In this document: piece after piece, positions 48,660 to 55,925 of the stretch
Numbering within the stretch: the stretch's first letter is position 1
How the letters are laid out: every line of letters starts with the position of its first letter
Assembly (NCBI RefSeq): GCF_000282595.1
Contig: NZ_AKIZ01000016.1
Location: 186,001 to 250,000 of the forward strand
Length of the DNA stretch: 64,000 bases
Reading direction: 5' to 3'
DNA from: Phyllobacterium sp. YR531
Lineage (GTDB): Bacteria; Pseudomonadota; Alphaproteobacteria; Rhizobiales; Rhizobiaceae
The notes under the pieces: model-generated
Told to the model about the DNA's origin: nothing
What the model saw: only the letters and a program-made list of their open reading frames with translations
Databases searched by the model: none
Made by a program: the position numbers and the translations under genes

Positions 48660-49000
48660 GCTTATGTTCCCCCTGCCGTCGCAAGACGGCTATGGTGATA
48701 AACGGACGATGAAATAAGCCCATTGGACCCGGGGGCGGTACCCGGCGCCTCCACCACAATGCAGCAAACCAAGCGCTGCCTTGTGGCGGGGGCGAAATAG
48801 GATCGACAAGGGTGTAAAGATCGAACTTTTGCCCGGCATTGTACCACCGTTATCGGGCTAAATCTGTAGTTGCAAACGACAACTATGCGGAAGCACGTCT
48901 CGCTGCTTAATGCAGTGCGATAGCTTCAAATCAAGTCCTAGGGGTTCGCACTTCTAGGCGGGGTTCGGAGGTACCTGGCAACAGAAACCTCCACTTTCCC
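48660..49000 (+). ncRNA. ssrA: Circularly permuted two-piece tmRNA
   Basis: The acceptor piece comes first and ends CGCCTCCACCA at 48756, with a T-arm stem CCGGG/CCCGG. A 31-nt spacer (48757-48787) is removed. The coding piece starts GGGGGCGAAATAGG at 48788; GGGGGCG pairs with CGCCTCC to form the acceptor stem. The tag frame is 48872-48910, encoding ANDNYAEARLAA then TAA. A later stem GGAGGT/ACCTCC lies at 48967-48992. It rescues stalled ribosomes and tags the product for ClpXP, to which SspB (54247) delivers it. The outer limits are approximate. Confidence 0.95.
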
Positions 49001-49174
49001 AAGCACAATCATAATACGATCTCTCGCTCCTCTTGTGAGGCGCGCTTTGCGCTATCAGCAGCATGCGCATCAGCGATGCTTTGCCCTTCACGTCCTTCAA
49101 ATCAACACGCTTGACGACCTGTCCATTCAGGCGTATATAACCATTAAGTTAAATAACCGAATGGTTCTACAGCA

Positions 49175-49525
49175 ATGCAAACTGATCGCCTCGACAACAT
49201 ATTTTCTGCACTGGCCGACCCTACCCGCCGTGCAATTCTTGCGCGGCTGTCATTGGGGACAATCTCGGTCACGGAACTGGCAGAACCCTTCAAAATGTCG
49301 GGCCCCGCCGTTTCAAAACACCTGAAGGTTCTGGAGCGTGCCGGTCTCGTCATTCGCGGACGGGAAGCCCAGTGGCGTCCGTGCAGCCTGAATGCTGCTC
49401 CGCTCAAGGAAGTTGAAAACTGGATCGAGCAGTACAAGCGCTTTTGGGAAAGCAGTTTCGATCGATTGGAAGAATACCTGCAAGAGTTGCAAGTGGAGGA
49501 ACAGAACGATGGCTCAGAACAATAA
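49175..49525 (+). CDS. ArsR-family regulator
   Basis: A 116-aa winged-helix protein: NIFSALADPTRRAILARLSLGTISVTELAEPFKMSGPAVSKHLKVLERAGLVIRGREAQWR is the usual ArsR/SmtB domain. The metal-binding motif of ArsR/SmtB (ELCVCDL-type) is absent, so the ligand is not clearly a metal. Its end overlaps the next gene (an AHSA1 protein), a common pairing in which the regulator controls the operon. Confidence 0.92.
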   Translation: MQTDRLDNIFSALADPTRRAILARLSLGTISVTELAEPFKMSGPAVSKHLKVLERAGLVIRGREAQWRPCSLNAAPLKEVENWIEQYKRFWESSFDRLEEYLQELQVEEQNDGSEQ

Positions 49526-49982
49526 TGCCGAGATTGCAAATACCGCTGCAGGACGCGTGCTGACAATAAATCGCGTGTTCAATGCTCCGCGCCCTTTAGT
49601 CTATAAAGCGTTCACCGATCCAAAGCGGATGCTGCAATGGATGGGACCACGCGACTATCCTGCAAGTTTTGCAGAAGCCGATGTACGTCCCGGTGGCAAA
49701 TGGCGCGCATGCCTCGACTCTGAAGCCAGCGGCGAAGAATTGTGGCATGGCGGCATCTATTATGAAGTTGTGCCGAACGAACGGCTCGTCTTCACATTTG
49801 CCTGGGATCAGGAAGATGGAAAAGCCGGTCGGGAGACCCTTGTTACCATCAATTTTGACGATCTGGACGGCAAGACCAGAATGCAATTCCAACAATCCGA
49901 ATTTGAAACAGTTGACGATTGTGATGGTCATCGCATGGGTTGGAACAGCGCATTCGACAGGCTGGAAGAACTTCTCGCCTGA
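49509..49982 (+). CDS. SRPBCC/AHSA1-family protein
   Basis: A 157-aa START-like ligand-binding protein: INRVFNAPRPLVYKAFTDPKRMLQWMGPRDY is the AHSA1/CalC signature, ending with GWNSAFDRLEELLA. ATG at 49509 lies inside the 3' end of the ArsR gene (17-bp overlap). It probably binds a hydrophobic small molecule; role unknown. Confidence 0.92.
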   Translation: MAQNNNAEIANTAAGRVLTINRVFNAPRPLVYKAFTDPKRMLQWMGPRDYPASFAEADVRPGGKWRACLDSEASGEELWHGGIYYEVVPNERLVFTFAWDQEDGKAGRETLVTINFDDLDGKTRMQFQQSEFETVDDCDGHRMGWNSAFDRLEELLA

Positions 49983-50029
49983 AACAAGCAAAGCATTCTC
50001 GATGAAGCAGACAGCAACAGGAGATGATT

Positions 50030-50752
50030 ATGCAACACCAGATTGTATCACGCGAACAATGGCTCGAAGCACGTACCGCGCTGCTCGAACGGGAGAAAGC
50101 CTTTCTCAAGGCTCAGGATAAGATGAACGCCGAGAAGCGCGCACTGCCTTGGGTAAAGATCGAGAAGGAATATGTTTTCGATAGCACTTCCGGAAAAGTG
50201 ACACTTGCCGATCTTTTCGATGGTCGTAGCCAGCTTTTCGTCAAACACTTCATGTTGGCGCCGGGTCAGGACAAAGCCTGCATCGGCTGCAGTCTGCTCG
50301 CTGACCACGTTGATGGTATTTTGCGGCATCTCGGAAACAATGGCGTCTCCTATGTAGCAATTGCGCGCGCTCCGATTGCTGAAATTGAAGCAACACGAAA
50401 GGCTATGGGATGGCGTTTTCCTTGGGTGTCGTCGTTTAACAATGATTTCAATTATGATTTCGACGTATCCTTTACACCGGAAGAGCAGAAAGACGGCACT
50501 GCCTTCTATAATTACGAGCATGGGGATCCCGGCATTGATGACCTTTCCGGCGCAAGCGTGTTCTACAAGGATGAAGACGGCCAGATTTATCATACCTACT
50601 CTGCATTTGGCCGCGGCGATGAACAATTCATGGGAGTCTACGCTTTCTTTGATGTCATGCCGAAAGGTAGGAACGAAAAGAGCGGCCTTGGTGATTGGGC
50701 ACGCCTGAAAGATACAAACGACGCCGAATGCGGTTGTTCGGTCAAGAACTGA
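50030..50752 (+). CDS. DUF899 thioredoxin-like protein
   Basis: A 240-aa DUF899 protein with the opening SREQWLEARTALLEREKAFLKAQDKMNAEKRALPWVKIEKEY and a thioredoxin-like core (FVKHFMLAPGQDKACIGCSLLADHVDG) holding a CxxC (CIGC). Family members are often near ArsR and SRPBCC genes. ATG at 50030 has AGGAG at good spacing; the one at 50024 is too close. Confidence 0.92.
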   Translation: MQHQIVSREQWLEARTALLEREKAFLKAQDKMNAEKRALPWVKIEKEYVFDSTSGKVTLADLFDGRSQLFVKHFMLAPGQDKACIGCSLLADHVDGILRHLGNNGVSYVAIARAPIAEIEATRKAMGWRFPWVSSFNNDFNYDFDVSFTPEEQKDGTAFYNYEHGDPGIDDLSGASVFYKDEDGQIYHTYSAFGRGDEQFMGVYAFFDVMPKGRNEKSGLGDWARLKDTNDAECGCSVKN

Positions 50753-50761
50753 GTTAAGCCC

Positions 50762-51082
50762 ATGTGCTGCGCGCTCATCGCATTGTGCATTGCGGTCGCA
50801 ACCGCCGCCCGGGCGGGGTTGAACACAATCCTAGCCCAGCGGTTGCGGATGGTCGCCTTTGCTGTAGCGGCCATCGCTGTTGTGGCGGGCAGCGCTTTTG
50901 CAGCAGAGCACGTAAAGCACTATCTCGACCGCGCCGCCAATAATGAGCGTTCTGTGCTGGCAGAGATAATGGCACAGCCCATTTGCAGTGGTTCAACTGC
51001 TGCCAACCCCAAGTCCACGCAGCTATCTTATGCTGAACAAGGGAAAGAGCCGGGCGCGATTGAAATCCCGACAGCTTACTGA
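50762..51082 (+). CDS. Possible small membrane/secreted protein
   Basis: A 106-aa frame 9 bp after the DUF899 gene with a hydrophobic N-terminus (CCALIALCIAVATAARAG) and a second hydrophobic stretch (MVAFAVAAIAVVAGSAFA), then a polar C-terminal half with one Cys. No clear ribosome site. I do not recognise it. A frame of equal length runs on the opposite strand, so coding status is uncertain. Confidence 0.4.
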   Translation: MCCALIALCIAVATAARAGLNTILAQRLRMVAFAVAAIAVVAGSAFAAEHVKHYLDRAANNERSVLAEIMAQPICSGSTAANPKSTQLSYAEQGKEPGAIEIPTAY

Positions 51083-51226
51083 TTAAAATGGACATGCGGC
51101 GCTCGTTAGCCCCGAAACCCCTCCCATGAAATTCTCCCCAAAAGGCGACATACTTCGTCTCCTATCCGTAAACCCATGACGCTGGCTCTAGAGCAAGTTT
51201 TGCTCAAGCGTCGGCAGGAGCTATCC

Positions 51227-51772
51227 ATGCGCATATTAAATGAAAGATTTGTTGTTCTGACCGGAGGACCGGGATCAGGAAAAACCACACTGATTAATGA
51301 ACTCAGAAAGCGGGGGCATGCCTCATCCGTTGAAGCCGGACGTGCAATCATTCAACAGCACATAAGCATTGAAGGACCCGCCCTACCCTGGAATGATCCC
51401 GCTCTTTTTGCCGAGCTGATGCTTTCGTGGGAATTGCGCTCTTACGAAATGGCACGCGAAAATGAGGGCATAGTCTTCTTCGACCGTGGCGTCCCCGATA
51501 TTACAGGATATCTGCGCCTATCAAATATTTCCGTTCCGAGCCACATGAGCGTCGCTGCAGAGCATTACCGCTACAACCCGCTGGTCTTCATCCTGCCACC
51601 TTGGGAAGAAATCTTCGAACAGGATACCGAACGGAAACAGACATTGGATGAAGCGGCCAAAACATACCATGCGATGGTAAAGGCATATGGCGATTATGGA
51701 TATGATCTCATTGAAGTACCGCGCCTGACACCGGAAAAACGGGCCGATTTCATCCTTGAACATCTGGAATAG
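51227..51772 (+). CDS. Small P-loop ATPase (AAA_28-like)
   Basis: A 181-aa protein from ATG 51227, which has CAGGAG 7 bp before it. The P-loop VVLTGGPGSGKTTLINELRKRG is followed by FFDRGVPDITGYLRL, an acidic Walker B-like strand typical of the AAA_28/Npr1-type ATPases, and an Arg-bearing lid (EQDTERKQTLDEA). Probably a small-molecule kinase-like NTPase; the substrate is unknown. Ends at a strong bidirectional terminator. Confidence 0.88.
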   Translation: MRILNERFVVLTGGPGSGKTTLINELRKRGHASSVEAGRAIIQQHISIEGPALPWNDPALFAELMLSWELRSYEMARENEGIVFFDRGVPDITGYLRLSNISVPSHMSVAAEHYRYNPLVFILPPWEEIFEQDTERKQTLDEAAKTYHAMVKAYGDYGYDLIEVPRLTPEKRADFILEHLE

Positions 51773-51773
51773 A

Positions 51774-51804
51774 AAAAGGCCCGGAATTAACTCCCGGGCC
51801 TTTT
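51774..51804. terminator. Bidirectional terminator between P-loop ATPase and MFS gene
   Basis: Perfect 11-bp arms AAAAGGCCCGG and CCGGGCCTTTT around a 9-nt loop. It serves both convergent genes. Confidence 0.9.
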
Positions 51805-51832
51805 CTTCAACTTCTGATGGAGGATCAGAGTT

Positions 51833-53041
51833 TTATTCGGCAGCGGCTCCCACCTCAACAGGGCGGCGACGGCCAATCGTAAGATGCGTGATTGCAAGTG
51901 CGACCACCGCACAGGCGCCAATACCCGCAGCCATCGGCACGGGGCCACCCGTGAAGAACAGAGATGCAAGGCCCATTGCGATAATCGAAATGACAAACTG
52001 CAGCGTACCCATCAACGCAGAGGCAGAACCTGCAATCTCCCCATGCTCTTCGAGCGCCAAGACACCTGTTGTCGGCAACACAAGACCAAGAAAGCCATAG
52101 CCGATAAAGAGAAATACCGCCAAAACCGGGAACTGATCAAAGCCCGCACTCATAAGCACGACCATTGCCGCGAGAGACAAACCAAAGCCGGTTACTGCCA
52201 TGCGCATGACATGCAGCAGACCAAAGCGGCTACCGAGCCAACCGGTCAACTGTGACACGGTGAAGAATGAAACTGCGTTGATTGAGAAGGCTATGCTGTA
52301 CTGCGTCGGCGTCAGACCATAATGGTCGATAAGCACGAATGGCGAATTGGCAAGGTAAACAAGGAAACTTGCAAGGCCAAACCCACCGATGAAAGTCAGC
52401 GTCAGGAAGTTGCGGTCACGCAGCAACGTGCCATAGGCCTTGAGTGCGCTGCGCAGTCCGCTTTCCGCGCGGGCTTCCTTGGGACGGGTTTCTTCCAGCT
52501 GTGTTGACAAGAGAACCAGGCCGATAAGTGCAGCAATCATTACGGCCCAGAACACGCCGCGCCATCCGAAGAAATGGATAACCGCACTGCCTGTCAAAGG
52601 GGCAAGGATCGGCGAGATACTGAATACCAGCATCAGCAGCGACATAAGGCGCGCTGCCTGAACACCGGTATGCATATCACGAACAACAGCGCGTGGAATG
52701 ACCATGCCGGCTGCGCCGCCAATGCCCTGCAGGAAGCGGAACGCAATAAGCGTTTCAACATTCGTTGCCACCGCACAGCCGATGCTTGCCACCGTAAACA
52801 AGCCGATGCCAAGATAAAGCGGCAGCTTGCGCCCCCACATATCCGACAGGGGACCGTAAACGATCTGGAACAGTGCAAAGGAGAGGAAGAAGGCCAGAAG
52901 GCTCATTTGCACGGCATTTTCACCGGCTGCCAGATCGGCACCAATGAATGGTAGCGCAGGCAGATACATGTCGATAGCGAAGGGACCGATAGCCGACAGC
53001 AACCCGAGAATAATGGCATAACGTAAGAAGGAGGACTTCAT
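51833..53041 (-). CDS. Bcr/CflA-family multidrug exporter (MFS)
   Basis: A 402-aa protein with twelve predicted membrane segments. The early GPFAIDMYLPALPFIGADL and IVYGPLSDMWGRKLPLYLG are Bcr/CflA signatures, and IGGAAGMVIPRAVVRDMH is the exporter motif C region. It should expel small toxic compounds with proton influx. The divergent TetR gene at 53322 and tandem operator sites lie between them. Confidence 0.95.
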   Translation of the reverse strand: MKSSFLRYAIILGLLSAIGPFAIDMYLPALPFIGADLAAGENAVQMSLLAFFLSFALFQIVYGPLSDMWGRKLPLYLGIGLFTVASIGCAVATNVETLIAFRFLQGIGGAAGMVIPRAVVRDMHTGVQAARLMSLLMLVFSISPILAPLTGSAVIHFFGWRGVFWAVMIAALIGLVLLSTQLEETRPKEARAESGLRSALKAYGTLLRDRNFLTLTFIGGFGLASFLVYLANSPFVLIDHYGLTPTQYSIAFSINAVSFFTVSQLTGWLGSRFGLLHVMRMAVTGFGLSLAAMVVLMSAGFDQFPVLAVFLFIGYGFLGLVLPTTGVLALEEHGEIAGSASALMGTLQFVISIIAMGLASLFFTGGPVPMAAGIGACAVVALAITHLTIGRRRPVEVGAAAE

Positions 53042-53258
53042 GATGATGCTCTTTCAAGCAATCGCGGCAGACATGCGCGTTGCATTTGCAAATTGAACGG
53101 CCTTGATGGAGCGACGTTGCTTCACACAACAGTCACCCCATTGATCTCGACGCAACCCACAGTCGAAAGCCCGGACAAAGCTTTCTGAAGGTGCCTGAAA
53201 CATGAAGACGTCTGCTTGGGAGGAGCGCGGCGTTCATGCAAATTGCGTGTCAATAAAT

Positions 53259-53294
53259 TTGGACACTGTTGTAAAATTAGACACTATTGTCTAA
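53259..53294. promoter_or_regulatory. Two adjacent 18-bp operator-like units
   Basis: Unit 2 (53277-53294) is TTAGACA-CTAT-TGTCTAA, a perfect inverted repeat. Unit 1 (53259-53276) is TTGGACACTGTTGTAAAA, 14 of 18 positions the same and directly next to it. A third partial half (GTGTCAAT at about 53247) precedes. The TetR protein encoded next door is the natural binder, controlling itself and the exporter. Confidence 0.6.
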
Positions 53295-53321
53295 AACGTC
53301 AAGACGCATTATCTTGGGTTT

Positions 53322-54044
53322 ATGAAAAATCGCACGATGGCTTCAAGCCGACCATCCACTGCACGCAAAGACACCGGTCCAACGCAACGCGGTCAATGTT
53401 CCAAACGTGTTTCCATTCTGGATGCCGCAGCAAATGTCTTTTGCCGGGAGGGCTTTTCTGGAGCCAGCATTGATGAGATTGCGATTGAGGCATGCGTCTC
53501 GCGACAAACTATATACAATCACTACCGCGAAAAAGAAACTCTGTTTGTGGCAGTAATCGAAGATGTCATGGAGCGGGCCAACGCCGCGCTTTTCTCTACG
53601 CTTTCAACATTCCCCGACAAGCCGGATAATCTGCAACGGGATCTTTCGGAATTTGCCATACGGCTGACGACGAATTGCATTTGCAATCAGGACGGGAAGT
53701 TTTTGCGCAGGCTGGTGCAGACCGAAGGCGAACGATATCCGCATTTGTTTGAAGGCTGGCGCCAGCAGGGGCCATGCAAGATCAGCACGACGCTTGGTGC
53801 GCTTTTTGCAAAACTATCGCACAGAGGTGCATTGCGAATCGATGATTTCGATCTCGCCGCCCGCCAGTTTCTGGCATTGGTAAATGCCGACCTCCAGATG
53901 ATCTATTTGTTTGGCGGAAAACCAACTGAGGATGAGCTCAAGAGCGCGGCAGACAATGCCGTCGATACTTTCCTGCGCGCATATGGTCCCCGCGAACGGG
54001 AAAACAGCGCTCCGCCCGCCCCTATTCTGGTGGCAGTGAGCTGA
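53322..54044 (+). CDS. TetR/AcrR-family regulator of the divergent exporter
   Basis: A 240-aa regulator with the helix-turn-helix ILDAAANVFCREGFSGASIDEIAIEACVSRQTIYNHYREKETLF. The C-terminal half resembles AefR/TetR_C_7 proteins. ATG 53322 gives 26 residues before the HTH; ATG at 53337 is possible. Divergent from a Bcr/CflA exporter, it probably represses it until a drug-like ligand binds. Confidence 0.92.
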   Translation: MKNRTMASSRPSTARKDTGPTQRGQCSKRVSILDAAANVFCREGFSGASIDEIAIEACVSRQTIYNHYREKETLFVAVIEDVMERANAALFSTLSTFPDKPDNLQRDLSEFAIRLTTNCICNQDGKFLRRLVQTEGERYPHLFEGWRQQGPCKISTTLGALFAKLSHRGALRIDDFDLAARQFLALVNADLQMIYLFGGKPTEDELKSAADNAVDTFLRAYGPRERENSAPPAPILVAVS

Positions 54045-54246
54045 ATTTCTTTTCTTAAAACCGATAAAAATTTGCCGCAAACAGCACTGACATTGCATTT
54101 TGCGGCTATCGATTTTGCCCACGCCGGATAAATTTGATCCCGTAGCTGACAATCGGTCGTAATTGCGTTAGCGATGCGCCATAATGGCCGGATACGATTT
54201 CCATCTCCGCTTGACAGGCAGGGGTGAATCCATGGGATAAGAGTGC

Positions 54247-54834
54247 ATGCCACAAGATATGATCCGATACGATATACTTGCCCAGGAAGCGCTTCGCGGA
54301 GTTATCCGCAAAGTGCTCAGCGAAGTTGCCAAGGCAGGCCTGCCCGGCAACCATCATTTTTTTGTCACGTTTTTGACAGGTGCACCGGGTGTGCGCATTT
54401 CCACACGGCTGCATGAAAAATATCCTGAGCAGATGACCATCGTGCTTCAGCATCAGTTTTGGGACATGCAGGTCACGGATACACAACTGGAAGTGGGATT
54501 GTCGTTTGGCGATGTGCCGGAGCGATTGGTTGTACCCTTCTCGGCGATTCGTGGTTTTTACGACCCATCCGTAAATTTCGAACTGGAATTTGACGTTGAG
54601 GTTGAAGAGACCGTTGGCGACAATGATCAGGGTATCACCAGCATTGCACCCGCAGAGGTTGCAGATGGACCTAAACTGGCATCCACGAGTGCCAAGCCAA
54701 AGCCTCCGGCAAAGACTGCCAAAAAGCCGGCAAAATCACCTGCAGAAAAATCGGATGCTGCCGATGGTGACGCTGCCGCTGAAAAGGGCTCGGCCTCGGT
54801 CGTCTCGCTCGATTCCTTCCGCAAGAAGAAATAG
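54247..54834 (+). CDS. sspB: SspB-alpha, ClpXP adaptor
   Basis: A 195-aa alpha-type SspB: MIRYDILAQEALRGVIRKVLSEVAKAG at the start, HHFFVTFLTGAPGVRIS and the beta-barrel that binds the tag, followed by a long Lys/Ala/Pro-rich linker (about 150-185) and a conserved tail SVVSLDSFRKKK, the likely ClpX-binding peptide. It hands ssrA-tagged proteins to ClpXP. It lies 5 kb from the tmRNA gene. Operon with DUF4169 and RHH genes. Confidence 0.95.
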   Translation: MPQDMIRYDILAQEALRGVIRKVLSEVAKAGLPGNHHFFVTFLTGAPGVRISTRLHEKYPEQMTIVLQHQFWDMQVTDTQLEVGLSFGDVPERLVVPFSAIRGFYDPSVNFELEFDVEVEETVGDNDQGITSIAPAEVADGPKLASTSAKPKPPAKTAKKPAKSPAEKSDAADGDAAAEKGSASVVSLDSFRKKK

Positions 54835-54842
54835 CTGGCGCT

Positions 54843-55046
54843 GTGGCTGAGATCGTTAACCTCCGCCAGGTCAGGAAACGCAAAGCCAAGGCTGCTGACG
54901 AAAAAGTGGCGGCCCAAAACCGCGTGCTATTCGGACGAACCAAAGCCGAGAAAAAATTCGAAACCGCTGCGTCAGAGAAAACAGAACGGTTTCTCGATAA
55001 TAATCGCCTGGAAAAACCGGGACCCAGCGAGCCAGACAAAAAATGA
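54843..55046 (+). CDS. DUF4169 protein
   Basis: A 67-aa highly charged protein opening AEIVNLRQVRKRKAKAADEKVAAQNRVLFGRTKAEKK, the DUF4169 family. It starts with GTG, 8 bp after sspB, and overlaps the next gene by four bases. Function unknown; the position after sspB is conserved in relatives as far as I recall. Confidence 0.93.
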   Translation: MAEIVNLRQVRKRKAKAADEKVAAQNRVLFGRTKAEKKFETAASEKTERFLDNNRLEKPGPSEPDKK

Positions 55047-55276
55047 GTCTCGTCCAGAAGCGTTCGGTGACAATCCACGGTCACCGTACCAGCTTTTCAT
55101 TGGAAGAACCCTTCTACGAAATAATTACCTCCATCGCAGAGAGCCGCCAGATGACATTGGCAGCACTTGTCGCCGAAATCGACAAAGAGCGTGACCGCGA
55201 TTCAAGCCTTTCATCCGCTTTGAGGCTTTATGTCCTGTCATGGGTTCAAAAAGCCGGAAAACGCGAGCCAAAATAA
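55043..55276 (+). CDS. Ribbon-helix-helix protein
   Basis: A 77-aa protein with the RHH_4 pattern: KRSVTIHGHRTSFSLEEPFYEIITSIAESRQMTLAALVAEIDK then LSSALRLYVLSWV. It is a probable DNA-binding dimer. ATG overlaps the DUF4169 stop (ATGA), completing the sspB-DUF4169-RHH operon. Confidence 0.92.
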   Translation: MSLVQKRSVTIHGHRTSFSLEEPFYEIITSIAESRQMTLAALVAEIDKERDRDSSLSSALRLYVLSWVQKAGKREPK

Positions 55277-55350
55277 TTTTTTGCTTTATGTCGGAGTGAC
55301 CGGGCGCCGTTCGTCTTTCAGTTGGTTCAATCGCGATGAAAGGGAATGAA

Positions 55351-55833
55351 ATGCCTGCCAATCAGAAAATTACCCCATGCTTGTGGTTCAGCGGCAATGC
55401 CGAAGAAGCAATTGATTTTTATTTTTCCGTTTTCAAGGATGGGAAAATTCTTGAAAAGACCTATTGGAAAAGAGGTGCAAAAGCTCCTGAACTATCTGTT
55501 CTTACGGCAAGATTTCAGATCGCAGGTCAGGAATACATCGCGCTGAACGGAGGAAATGAATTCAAGTTCAACGAAGCAATCTCTCTTACAATCGATTGCA
55601 GCTCCCAAGAAGAAATCGACGACTTCACTGAAAAACTGATCGCCGACGGCGGTGAGCAGGGTCCATGCGGATGGGTAAAGGACAAGTTTGGCCTGTCATG
55701 GCAGATTGTCCCCTCCATCATTCCGGCAATGCTGCAGGACAAAGATCAGGATAGGGTCGAGCGTGTCATGGATGCAGTCATGGAAATGCGCAAGCTTGAC
55801 ATTGCCAAACTGGAAGCGGCCTACAGGGGCTAG
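55351..55833 (+). CDS. VOC-family (PhnB-like) protein
   Basis: A 160-aa protein with ITPCLWFSGNAEEAIDFYFSVFKDGKI and AGQEYIALNGGNEFKFNEAISLTIDC, the pattern of the PhnB/3-demethylubiquinone methyltransferase-like VOC group. ATG 55351 has AAGGGA at good spacing; the upstream ATG at 55336 does not. Metal ligands are only partly kept; function unknown. Confidence 0.9.
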   Translation: MPANQKITPCLWFSGNAEEAIDFYFSVFKDGKILEKTYWKRGAKAPELSVLTARFQIAGQEYIALNGGNEFKFNEAISLTIDCSSQEEIDDFTEKLIADGGEQGPCGWVKDKFGLSWQIVPSIIPAMLQDKDQDRVERVMDAVMEMRKLDIAKLEAAYRG

Positions 55834-55855
55834 TGGTCTATCGCAAGAACGCTGT

Positions 55856-55897
55856 GCGTGGTTCGCCCTTCGACAAGCTCAGGAGGGGGAACCACGC
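55856..55897. repeat. REP-like palindromic element
   Basis: Arms GCGTGGTTC and GAACCACGC enclose CCCT/AGGG pairs and the core TTCGACAAGCTCAGG, a motif often found in repeated palindromes of proteobacterial genomes. It lies between the convergent VOC and asmA genes. Only this copy is visible in the window, so repetition is inferred. Confidence 0.5.
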
Positions 55898-55925
55898 GCG
55901 GCATAGGTTATAACAGCTAATAAGA

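Noticed and set aside
48662-48847. Open frame of 61 aa on the minus strand
   Set aside because: It lies across the acceptor piece, spacer and start of the permuted tmRNA and has no ribosome site; the RNA explains the sequence.
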